The notes under the pieces are model-generated. The model saw nothing but the letters and a program-made list of their open reading frames with translations, was not told the origin of the DNA and ran no database searches. Both the position numbers and the translations under genes were made by a program. Shown here piece by piece: positions 10,863 to 22,131 of a DNA stretch of 64,000 nt. Source of the stretch: Butyriboletus loyo (lineage: Eukaryota > Basidiomycota > Agaricomycetes > Boletales > Boletaceae); NCBI GenBank assembly GCA_038093515.1, contig JBBPSI010000024.1, positions 124,001 through 188,000 of the forward strand, written 5' to 3'. Within the stretch, counting starts at the first letter, position 1, and the number at the start of each line of letters is the position of its first letter.

Positions 10863-13687
10863 ATGTCCCATTCAGTGTACCCCAATTCAATACATCTTCT
10901 TCACCAAGCATTCCACTGTCAATCCCATTACGCATTCCTTGGCGGTCCACCTCTGATGTCACGCGACGATAGTCAGTCCGACTCAGCTGCGTTCACGGAT
11001 TTCTCTCCACTCACAACTGGCATGCATGCCTGGACCTCTCAACCACACCCTCATGGTTCCTCCCTTGGCTTTACATTGCGACCACGGTCACAGACTAACC
11101 CATCTTTCTTTCCGCCCGACATTGTAGGTGCTCAGTCTCATCGCACGACACACGGACTGGGATATGAGATGATCCCGGGCAACCCAGGCCAACCTGCATC
11201 TCTCGCACGCCAAACATCGGCATCTACTTTTCCCGGCCATCCTCTCCCTGCTCGATTCGCATCCGGGCCTCTGCATACCCACCCTAATAGTTTTCCCGGA
11301 CAATCCAAGACGTCCTCGCATATCCCTCCATTCCATAACCAGCCATCTCAACCATACATATACTACGGACATCCACTAGAATCCACACCATATCTGCCAA
11401 CTCGATATTTCCCCCTTCCTGGACATCAGCCGCTAGTATACTTCCAGCATCGATCTGGTGTGGAAGGCAGCAGTTCATCTCGTCAGCAAGCACAGCGCTT
11501 GTCTCTTCCCATGCCCCAGTACGCAACTAGCAGCCCTGGGATATCCCGTGTCGAATCATACGGCACACAACAATATGTGCCACCACTCTACAGTTCGACC
11601 AGTCACCTTGGATTACCGCAGCAGTACCACCCTAACGTATATCAGTGGTACTATGGTCCGGGCTTATCTACGAATACACTCGGCGAGGGATTGCCCACGC
11701 AAGTTCAACAACCTCATCCCTCGAACTATTCACACCCTCGGACCCAGCGCCCGCGCAGAGAATCCAACAAGCTCAGGGCGCAGCCGTCAGAGCCGGAGCG
11801 CTTGCCCTTGCATAGTCTGGGACCTGGCAGCAAACCAATCATTGTCACCGCATCACGGGACACCATTTCTCCTCCCGCCGCCGATCTGCCAGCACACATT
11901 TCCTTGTCGAAGATCAAAACCCGTGAGCTAGGCAACAAGCCGGTAGCCAGCACCTCGCATCCACATGACCATCCACATGACCATCCACCCGTTCGCCGTC
12001 ACTATCACCCGAATCCACCGCCCAATCGATCTGAGTGGGTAATGTGGGTAGGCAATGTCCCAGGTGACGCCACCCACGACGAACTCTGGCGATTTATAAA
12101 GTACCCTGCTCCTGCAGTGTCTCCTGGCCCAGAACATAATAACGGACTCGAGGACAGTGGAGCGATGTCCATCTTTCTCATATCTCGTTCCAGCTGTGCC
12201 TTTGTGAACTATCAATCTGAGGAGCACTTGAATTGTGCAATCGCCCATTTCAATGAAACAAAATTACGACCTCACGATCGCCGATGTCCACGGCTTGTTT
12301 GTAGAGCACGCCGGAAAGAGGACGATCTACGAACCGGCGTCGGTGCTCAACGTGGGATGGGTGTTCATACACAGTATGTGAAGAACAAGTTACAGAATGA
12401 CAATGAGTCAACGGCCGAGAAGACTGCTTTCTCCAAGGGTCGTCGATCAAACCTATCCACGATAAGTGATCTACCGTTAGCCTCTTCGGTTCCCAAGGAT
12501 GAAGAATCTCTGGAGTTGGATACTGCGGAGGGAACAAGTCCCAAGGTTTCCACTCAATCTCCCAGCTCGTTTACTTCGTCAACGTCCAGTTTCTTGGTTC
12601 GTCATTTCCCTAAACGTTTTTTTATTCTCAAGTCACTGACACAGGTGGGTCCATTGCGTTGTCTCCGAAGGTGACGCGCGGCATCATTGACTCGATGATC
12701 ACAGTATGACTTGAACCTCAGCGTTGAACGTGGCATGTGGGCAACCCAGAAGCACAATGAGGCAATTTTAGATCAGGCTTTTCGTACGAGCAAAGAGGTC
12801 ATTCTAATATTCAGTGTGAACAAGAGCGGCGAGTTCTATGGATATGCACAGTGCGTTTGTCTGCAGTCTTGGTTGACATGCTATTCTGATGCTTGTACCA
12901 CAGGATGGCAAGTGGGATTCTTCGTAGCAGCTACAGTATTCCTTGGGCTCCGTGCGCAGGCCCATCGCCCACTGCGTCATCGCCATCGTCTAGTTGCGTG
13001 CCTGCTCACAGTACACCAGAGCGGCGCGAAAGTCCGTTGGTTGAAGCATCCCCCGCTCCACTCGTGCTTTCTCCTAAAGCGGAGCCTGCTAAAGAGCGAC
13101 GGTCAGCGCCACTTGATTGCGATTCCGAAGGCCCCACTATTCCCAATCCAGCTAAAATGTCCCAACACCCTGGCTCCCCCTTAACACAGCGACCTGGATT
13201 AGGGAAGAACCTTGGGGGACGTGCAGAAGCATGTAGCAAGGATAGTGGTGTAGATGATCCGAGCAATTCCGCATCACGCTTGCAACCCGGAGCGGAGGAA
13301 GTGCATAGTGGGAACAACGTCGATGACGACCTCCCACTTGCGTCAACGGTTATACCACCTGCAGCAATGCACGGCCATCCAGAGGCTCAGGAGCGAGAGG
13401 AAAGTTGGGGAGAAACGTTCCAAATCAAATGGTTGTGCACTGAGCGAATTCCATTTCATCGGACACGACATTTGCGGAACGTGTGGAATCGTGGTCGAGA
13501 GATCAAGGTGTCGCGAGATGGTACGGAGCTTGATCCTGGTGTTGGGCAACAACTGGTTGGGGAGTGGCTGACTCTCGCCAGGGAAGTGGCTGACGACGAT
13601 AGGCGTACCGCTTGCTTGGCAGGCAGGCGGGTTGCGAAATTTGGCCCTTCAGTGGAACCAAAGGGCGCCAAGGAGGAACCTTCATGA
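10863..13687 (+). CDS. YTH-domain m6A reader with upstream RRM
   Basis: A nuclear or cytoplasmic RNA-binding protein that should read N6-methyladenosine. Exons 10863-12644, 12705-12850 and 12904-13687 give about 903 residues. A later in-frame ATG at 10956 is the alternative start. Residues 1-380 are a Pro/Ser/His/Tyr-rich disordered region. An RRM-like domain starts at about 391 (WVMWVGNVP, then SCAFVNYQSEEHL). The YTH domain starts at about 584 (RFFILKSLTQYDLNLS, then the GMWATQKHNE and SGEFYGYAQM blocks), is interrupted by a disordered insert of about 190 residues, and resumes with FQIKWLCTERIPF, HLRNVWNRGREIKVSRDG and G..L. The Trp in GMWATQ and the Trp in KWLC are expected m6A-cage or core residues. 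Both introns fall in the YTH domain and are phase-consistent. Confidence 0.88.
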
Positions 13688-14615
13688 CCATGCGAACTGG
13701 GTAACCAAACGCAACTTCATCAGTTAGTTTTTGGGTCAATGCAGCACTGAGCACACATTCATTCATTTCGTACCAGTATCGGCGGCGGCGCACTCATGAT
13801 CAGGGAAAGCTCACGCATCAGAGAATGGTCACATTTTCAGTTCCTTCAAGGGTTCATTGTCAGGTAGCCACAAGTAGATTATATTGCCATATTGCTTTTT
13901 ATTTACCCCGCTGGCACGGTTTGTTACGGGAACGCGCCACGTACTGGCAGGTCCGAGGCTTACTCTGACAGCCTGCATACCACTTGTGCTTGTCGATGTG
14001 GCGCGCCTTGGAAAGCAGCGATTTGATCTGGACCACCTTTTTCCGAGTTGGACAAGCTACGTATCTCAAGATCTCAGGTCTGAGGTGTTTGCCGATGCTC
14101 TCGATGGGCTTGCCAGCTAGCAATTGTCTTCTCCATCTCGGACGAGATGGATCGTCGCGGCCAGCCAGGCGTTTTTTTGGAACTTCTTGTTGGGTCACCG
14201 CCTATCAGCATTCGAAGCACTAGTAGCGTCCAATCTAAACTCCGGTTATCGAGTTTACTTGTGCTGACCGACCCTTTACAGCGCCACACTCACTGACGAG
14301 GTTCCAACATTTCATCACTGGAAGTCCAGGTTACGTCGCATTACCCCCTCCGCGTGCTAACCAGAGTGTCGCTACCACTATTCCATTACGGGCGGTACGT
14401 ACCCTAAAAGTGTTGTTCGCACACTGCAAGATCTCGAGGGTGAAAGAATTTTTTTTCGAAAGATGGCCATCCTCTGGCCGCCGTTTCAGCCCAATGCGAG
14501 GCACCTCCAGGAATATTAATACGCCGGAGAGTTTACCCCCATCTAAATACCGCTGGGTGTCGATCCCAACTTTCGTTTGACGGTCTCAGCGATTTTGGGG
14601 CCACAATCTCGAGAA
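13688..14615. other. Intergenic region
   Basis: About 0.9 kb between the YTH and F-box genes. Short frames only, with no domain. The A/T-rich stretch CTAAATACC near 14543 could serve the F-box promoter. Confidence 0.4.
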
Positions 14616-16162
14616 ATGACCACCCTCGCAGACTTGTCGCTCGAACTCATCGACCGCATTCTATTCGCACTCGACCCGTTCGACATCGCACGCATCTCTC
14701 AGGCCTCTCGTTTCTTCCACGAGATCATTTATGGTCCCCTCAACCGACAATTTTGGCGTGGACTCTACCTCGCACAACCACTCGATGATCCCCGGCGCAC
14801 AGTGACCCGCCTTGGGAGTCCCCGAGATGACGTCGACTGGAAGGAAGAGCTGCAGCGCATCATGAGGGCACGCACAGTGATGAAGCGTCCTACCGTGTGT
14901 CGACGAGAAGAACGATGCCAGGTGCTGCGCACCTGTATCGACCTCATCACCAATTTACCCCCCATTCCCTCTCCCGACGGTGTTGGGGAGTTGTCGTACA
15001 ACGTGCTGTGGATGCAACATCTTCTCCGGGATGCTGCGTCCTTGGATCGCGAGTCCTGGCAGGCGTTGTCGGGGGAGGAAGAACAACTGTTGTCAAGGCT
15101 CCATGCGTTGTACGGGCTTACCCGGAGGGACCTCGATCCAGAACGACGTCGGGCGTCTCAGACGTTCGTGTACAGCCTGCGTAACCACACTGTGCAGCGT
15201 GGCTATGGCCCATTCATGCCGGATGGGAGCATGCATGTTGATTGGGTATTTATTCAGACGCTCGTACACGACGTTGGCATGTTATTGGTGGACACGGATG
15301 GCGAGGATGAAGAGAGTTCCTACTTTTGTCCGCTGAGCTTATTGTTCGGTCAGAGCATCATCCCTCGGGGGTTGGATATAGACAAGGAAGTAGATTGGGC
15401 CTGCGTGGAGGGATTGTGGTCGCTGAAATATGGGTTCATAGATCACCGTGAGTTTATACGTAAGTTTTTGTTCTCCTCCATCCGATCGTGCGGGTTGCTG
15501 ACGAGTGGTGTCCTTCTGCCTATCAGTTTACAATGACCCGTCGGTAAGTAAACTGCTTCCTTGGCCGTCAGGACGCGGCCGACGTGTTTGGGACATCGTT
15601 AGGTACCGGATCATGAACCTCAGGATACATCGATTTTCGATGGCGCCGAAGAAATGATGGCCTCGCTGGATATATACTTTCGTGTCGCAGGCATCGAACC
15701 CGACCCTTCTCATCCAACGCGTCCAAAGATCAATATCGTCGGCGAAGTGGACGGGAAGTTCAATATCGTTGGTTTCGTCAAGCTTACGGACGATGATCAG
15801 GTATGGTGGCATCACGTGAATATACGTCCCTCGCCAGAGCAGAGATGTGCCATCTAACTACTTGTGTGTGTCTTTTCAGGATGCGGGGAACGATAACCAG
15901 ATGGTGTGGAGGTAGGGTTACATCTGAAACAGTGGAACGATGAACTTGATTGTTTTTCCTACTCTAGCGGCGATGCGATCGGACTGGGCAGTGTTCGGTC
16001 ACGGTGTGGTTTCATAGGCGTTTGGTCCACCGTCTTTCATGACGTTGAGGATCCAATCGGTATGTCTAATTCCATTCTCTGCCGTTTGGGTATCCATTTG
16101 ATACATACTTATCAGGGCCGTTCTGGTTGCAACGGGTATTCCTCGTCGACGAGGATGAGTAG
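14616..16162 (+). CDS. F-box protein, six exons with a 17-nt microexon
   Basis: Likely substrate receptor of an SCF ubiquitin ligase. Exons 14616-15459, 15527-15543, 15603-15800, 15880-15911, 15968-16059 and 16116-16162 are phase-consistent and give 409 residues. The N-terminal 45 residues form an F-box (LSLELIDRILFALDPFDIARI, then SRFFHEI) for Skp1 binding. The rest has no WD40 or LRR repeat. The C-terminal segment (NIVGEVDGKFNIVGFVKLTDD, then FIGVWSTVF and FWLQRVFLVDEDE) recurs in agaricomycete F-box proteins of unknown substrate. The 17-base second exon and 32-base fourth exon are unusually small. A donor ten bases upstream (GTGAGT at 15448) is also phase-compatible with the microexon. Confidence 0.8.
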
Positions 16163-17728
16163 GACGATCCAGGCTTGGTTCCTCTCCTACTTGGTGGTGC
16201 CCACGTTGAGATCAGCCTTCGTGCATCCTTTATGCCTCGTGTCGCTGTAGAATTATCTTGTTCTTTACTCCACAGTACCCTATCTCCGGGTTATGTTTTC
16301 CCATTCGCGATCCGATAGGCTTTATTGCTCGACGTCTACAGACATTTCCGACACGTTTTGCTACTCTCAGAGTCGTGCCAGTTTAGTTTAGAGTACCTAC
16401 GTGGTTCGTTGCATGGTCTGAACGACCGACACCGCGTTCGGCCCGTCTAATCTCCTGGACCCTGGACGTGTGATTCGCTGAGACCACACGATCCGGCAAG
16501 TGGTGCGACTTTCATCGTTATCGCTTGCATGGCATCGTCACGATCCACCTCGGTCGGTCACACGAGCAAAGAGAAAGAAAGACGAACGAAAGATGGGGCT
16601 AGCACTACGCCACGTTCAAACACGAACACGTGTTCGTGACTCTTTTCTTTCTCTTTCTCGGTTTCACGTTCGAGCCGTTTTATGGTGGCACAGCAGAGCA
16701 GAGATGGATAAAGTGCCATGCCCGGGTAGGACCCCAGAACTGTATATAGTCGGTTATGAACGATAGCGAGCGAAGAATGATACATACATACGTACATACG
16801 ACATACATACATGCACATGCACCGTCGTCCATACCATCCGTGAGTATCACACGCTGATGTTTTCTCAATCGCGATAGATACGGATGACTAGGAGTAGGTA
16901 CAAATGATTGTGGTGAATGTGAATGATAGAAGCATAAGTGGGCGAAAGCCTGAAGGGCTTCCCGGCCCGAGGCACTGCCAGAAAGAGAGCCAGCCGCGAG
17001 GGAGGGTGGGGACTGAGCAGGTCAACCAACACATGAAAGGCTGGCCCTTCGGAATGGAGTGCAACAGACAAAGTCAGATAGATGGACACAAGGGATGTTG
17101 GACCTGAGAGAGAGGGAGTGGAGGGTAGGTGCGAAAGACGAAGAACGTGCAGAACTGCCGCACTACCACTACGGAGCTGGATGCAGCAAGCCGAGTCCGC
17201 GGGCGGCGAGAAGGAAAAAGAGACAGCGCCACCTCGCTAGCTCATGCACTGGACTAAACTCTAGGAAAGTCACGTGCCTCGACTGACCTAGGGCGCCATC
17301 TTCGTCGCGACGCGGGCCTGCTGGGACCCTCAGGCTGGCACCAACGTCACTTTGCTCTCGTCTCGTCGAACCAGAGTCGGTCGGTCCCGGTCAGGACTCA
17401 GCCTCAGCCGACGTTGATGAGTCGACGTTCGTGCTACCTAGAAGCGGTACTCAGGATGTCCAGTGTGCTATCAGCATCACAGAAAAAGTCGGGACAGTTT
17501 TCTTTACCAACGCCAATCACAGCTCTCGATGGCCCATGACTTGAAGTACCACCCTCACAAGCACGAAATCTGGCACGTTCATATATGTATGACTGGGTGC
17601 ATACTTTACACGAGGGTCTAAACCACAGCCAATGGATAGATACACGATCACAACGGATACTTGAAACAGAGATGTGGATGGTAGCATGTCATCGTACAAA
17701 AGATTCTACGGTCCTTCACGCGTCTTCT
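16163..17728. other. Intergenic region with ATAC-type microsatellite
   Basis: 1.6 kb between the convergent F-box and HAD genes. It contains a degenerate ATAC/ACAT repeat around 16778-16812 and several short frames with no domain content. No gene is supported. Confidence 0.5.
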
Positions 17729-18889
17729 TCAGAGCTGTACCACAAACTTGAGCCGGCCATCTTCGCAGGGCTCGCATCTAACGCTCTCCATGTTCTCTAC
17801 CACAAAGTGAGCACCGATGTGTTCGATTTGTGGGCGGCTGTGGCTGGTGCAGACGGCGATCACGGTTGCACCGCTAGCGAGCCCAGCTCGGATCCCGCTC
17901 GGGGAATCCTCAAAGACGACGCAGTTCGACGCTGAGAAGCCCAACTCGCGCGCTGCGAGGAGGAATGGATCGGGCGCAGGCTTTCCTGCCTTCAAGCGTT
18001 TGTCATCTGCGGTGATCGTCACTTTGGGAGGTACGATGCCGACGCGCGTCATGCATCCATACGCTGTCGACGGAATAGACAGCCCGTCATTTATCTGGTC
18101 AGATTTAAAATCAGGCTCGCGTACCATACGTTCTAGCACCGGACGTGGCGACAGCGTAGCGGCCCTTGGGGATAGAACCTATCATCCTCCTGACGCCAGG
18201 AAGAATACGGACGGCGCGATCTACGCTGGTAGCTTCGATCTGCCAGGCTTCCAAGTAGTGCTTCTGCTTCTTGGAGTCGGACTCGAAAGTGAAGATGGCT
18301 TCGTCTTCTTCGAGAATCACGTTGTCAGAGCGGCGTGCGTCATAGATGGACACTTCCGGTACGGCTGACATGGCCAGCATGCCGTTCAAGCGGGACGCGA
18401 AAGAGGGACGACGACTGTCGAGCGCGGCAAAAGACGAAGCACGAGACGACGGTAGTGAACTCATGGGGGACGTGAGTTCGGGGGTAGCCTCCCCCGAGCT
18501 GAGAGGGTCAAGTGGGGAAGACGAGATGGGAAGGGAGGGAACAGCTGAACCGGGGCCGTGTACGCGGTACGCATCAGCAAAGAAGAGGATGCTCTCTTCG
18601 AACTTTTGGACCTCGTCGTCCATTTCGTGGGACTTGATCGAGGGCTTGAACTGCGCGAGGTTGTCGACGGCACGTTTTCCGTGGGTGGCAGCGATCACGT
18701 AGGCCGGGTCCTGCCCGACGTCCTTTGCGACCTTTCCCCACGCGGCTTCAACGGCAGCGATGGAATCGGTGAGGGTACCATCCTATGAGCACGCTAGAAG
18801 AGTTAGATTTTGAACGCACGAGTAGGATAGACACGCACCATGTCAAACAGGACAGCGTCGGCGTAGAAAGTATGGACGTTGGACTGCAT
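17729..18889 (-). CDS. HAD-superfamily phosphatase (glycerol-3-phosphatase-like) with low-complexity insert
   Basis: A Mg-dependent phosphatase of the DL-glycerol-3-phosphatase/2-deoxyglucose-6-phosphatase group. Exons 18839-18889, 18125-18782 and 17729-18063 give 347 residues. HAD motif I is FDMDGTLTDS (residues 15-24, nucleophile Asp and acid/base Asp). The first exon ends exactly between Met and the second Asp. Motif II is VATSG, motif III the Lys in KAGKPAPD, and motif IV VFEDSPSGIRAG. Relatives are about 240 residues long. The excess is a Ser/Pro/Arg-rich insert of roughly 100 residues between the cap domain and the LPGVRRMI segment before motif II. The intron inside motif I is a good reason to trust the short first exon. 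Likely cytosolic, with the sugar- or glycerol-phosphate substrate unproven. Confidence 0.85.
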
Positions 18890-21800
18890 GATGAGAGTGC
18901 TGAGGAGAGGGTGTTGAGAGACGAATTCGAATCTGGTCTGGCACAACCATGGTGATCGTGTCTGGTCGTTTATATACGGGTTGCTATGCCCATTCCTTAT
19001 CGATGTCCTCACAGCCAGACGTCAAGGGTCGAAGTGGAGCGCCCGAAGAGGCTGAGGTAACGAGGTTGAGGACGACGATTTGATAAAAGCTCCACCTGTT
19101 TCGTATCGTCGTCTTTCCACAGATGGAAAGAGGATGACATTTCTAGCGAAAGGAGTGAGGCAAAAGTCATTACAAAAGACGATGAAAGGAGAATGCAGCT
19201 ATAACAGCCGATATCAGCTTTTGCACAGCAAGCGCTTCCAACACTTGCCCAAATCATCATCACCATCGAGAAGCTTTCCCTCCCAAAAGAGGCAACTCCC
19301 TAAGATCGCCAAAGACGTTCACGAACATTTCCGCCTCCTGTCCGCTTTCCAGGGTGCTTGCCACCGCTGCGGTGGAGTAGGCGTGTGAGGATCGCCACCT
19401 TCAAGGTTGTTTGAGCGCGTGTTTCACAAGCCTGAAACACCCTTTCTGGGCCTTTGCCGACGAATCCTTCACGTACGTCCATCTTTATCTCTCTCGCACT
19501 CTAGCGCTTGGCATGCGCTACTTATGCTCTTCATTCTCGCGGGTCCCCTTATATTCGAGGGTGGCGCATGCTGATAGACATATGAAAGGAACGTACCAAA
19601 ACGATTCAGCTCGCAAACCTTACTCGTTGGTGTCAGATAAGCTGAAGCCCCAAAACCGAACCCTCTCGTCATTCGTTTCTTTCGAATTACTCTGACGTCA
19701 CTTTCACGCCTTTATTGCGGAGGGCAGCGGGACAACGTGGCCCAGTGTTTGAAGAGCCAGTGGCAACCAATCCATGAATGCCATCGAGTATGGTGGACGA
19801 GGATAACGTGCGAATGGCTGTTCTTTGTTTATTAAACTTGACCAACGGCATCGCATGGTCGCATTGGCCATGGGTCCCAGGCTTCACTTCAGTTCCTCGT
19901 CGAGAAATCCTCCAAGTAATTGAGAAACCAAACAATCGTGCGAACGTTTTTTTTTTTCTCCGAGGTGCCAAGTACGATGATTACTCCCGAAAGCTTCTAG
20001 CAACTGAGTCAACCGAATTTTCATTGTCGCTCCTGGCATCCAATAGGGCCGGGCATCCCCGGACGCTTGATCGACTACCCGCTTCCATTTGCAGGAACGG
20101 CTAATAATGAGCACAATTATATATAAACAGCGGATCACAAACCATGACCGGTTGACCGGGACGAGCGGCAGATAGTCGATAAGGAACCTGGAACGATGAT
20201 GACGCACAAACCAAACTCGACGCGAGAGCATCTGTGTAAATGCCATCTTTTTTTTTTCCATGGACTCACCGTCGACGATTGGTCCCGGCATATCAACGCT
20301 GAGCAAAATAGATATCATGTTCAGAATAGGCTCCATATCGCGAGAACGTTTGCGTTGCCTCCAGATCTCGGGCCATCGGGCCGCGGTGTGCGTCTGGCAG
20401 TCGACGCTTCCTTTCGACCATTCAGGTCTCGCTCACCCTCGACGTCATATATCATATTCGACCACAGCCCACGTCGAACGGTCACCGGTCGCCGGTCGCC
20501 GGCCATATGCAACGCACTTTCTTCTCTTGCTTTCGCACACGTTCGTCGTCCTCTGGTGGAAAAGGGGGGCCAGGGACCACCCACTTTGTAAAAGTCGGTG
20601 ACAAACGTTCGGTTTGGACATGCGATAACGATAACTCGACGTCGCCAAGGCACACAGTTCCAGTACTACTACCAGATCCCCCAGTTTCAAACTCGGAAAT
20701 ATCGGGACGTGGCACGAGGTGTCGATCAAGGAACGTTTGATGACGAACGTTAACATTTAAAAGGCCCCTCGTTCGCCGTACCTGCCTACGAACACGTCCA
20801 GTCCATAAGCGATCGCGAATCGATACACCGCATCGACGATCGTACGCCCACGATGCGTCAGCCGGTATAACCAACCAACCAACCAACCCCCTCAACATCA
20901 ATATCAATATCAATATCGATACTAGACACGAACTGCCAATCACAATCAATCGCTCACCCGACGATACAACAAAAAGCGAGTACGGTATCCCAAACCAGCC
21001 AGCACCCACTGGCACCCTCGAATCGGTACTCCGCTCATACGCTACAATCGTCCACCCTCGACATCGAAACGACCTCGATTGCGCGTCGACCGGGTCAAAC
21101 CACCACATTCTGGCAGTGGATTTCCCCTCGTCGTCGAGGGGTCTCACGTCTCCGTCTCCGTCTCATACTCGACTGGCATCAGGTATCATGATGTTCCTCG
21201 CTGACACTCTGCAATGTGCGTACTGTGTCCGTCCCTTAATGCCTGCCCCCTGTGAGCCGTCTAGGTGGACAGCAACACTAATAGACGAAACAGAACGTGA
21301 ACCAAGCAGTGTATTGAGAGAGAGAGAGAGAGAACAGATGTCGTATCGTCTGTGGTCTGGTATATATAGTATGACAACAGTCTGGCGTCGTGGCATCTAA
21401 CGGAGCAGATAGGAATGTAAGTAAGCAGGCTGACACCCCACTGCTTACACTATGTCCAACACTCTATAGCTCTCGTAGTCCGGCCAGCTTGGTGATGCTA
21501 TCGGTCGAGCCTCGGGAGGGTGGGCGGGCGGAGTCTGAATTCAGCACTGAGTGGGCTAGGTTTGCAGTGATAGCCGACTGTCGGTCGAGTTGGATACTGT
21601 TGCTGGCTTACAACTCATCACTAAAGGAACAGCGGTGAATCAATCACATTCCCATTACGATGATGCTACGATAGTCATTCAAGAGTACTGGTAATGTTTG
21701 GAACGAGAGTGTTTATCATATTGGTGCATGTTCCTCTTACCTGCATAAAGGAAAACCTACGCGCTGCGTGAAAACACCTCGTATAGCGATAGAACAAGAA

Positions 21801-22131
21801 CACAAACAAAGAGAAAAAGGAAAAGGAAAAAGGTGGAAGACAGACATGATCAAGTATGTGCATGGCCAGCCAAGATACCAAAAAGTAACGAGACCAAAAG
21901 AAAGGAATAATGTTAAAGACAGGAATGCTTCGGACATATTCATGGCGGTGTTGTCCGCTCAAAAAGTCAAACGTCCAGAGTTGAAGATGCAATGCGAAAC
22001 AAAGGCAATGAGGGACGACAATATACACCTGGATTCTGAGCAACTCTATCAGTGTGGGAATCCGTTGCCAGGACGTTCTGACGCGCACTTTGAAAACGGT
22101 GAATGTAGCAATGCACAATATCGGTCCTCGT
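18890..22131. other. Long intergenic region with simple repeats
   Basis: 3.2 kb without a supportable gene. It holds short tandem repeats: CCAA units at about 20874-20887, ATCAAT units at about 20898-20923, and a GA run at about 21320-21332. A 221-codon open frame on the minus strand (20482-21147) has no domain, biased composition and several competing frames, so I do not call it. Confidence 0.45.
20872..20930 (+). repeat. Simple tandem repeats (CCAA)n and (TATCAA)n
   Basis: About four CCAA units are followed after ten bases by four near-perfect ATCAAT/ATCAATAT units. A short microsatellite with no coding context. Confidence 0.7.

Noticed and set aside
20482..21147. 221-codon minus-strand open frame
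   Set aside because: No domain, biased composition through simple repeats, overlapping frames on both strands, and no splice context.
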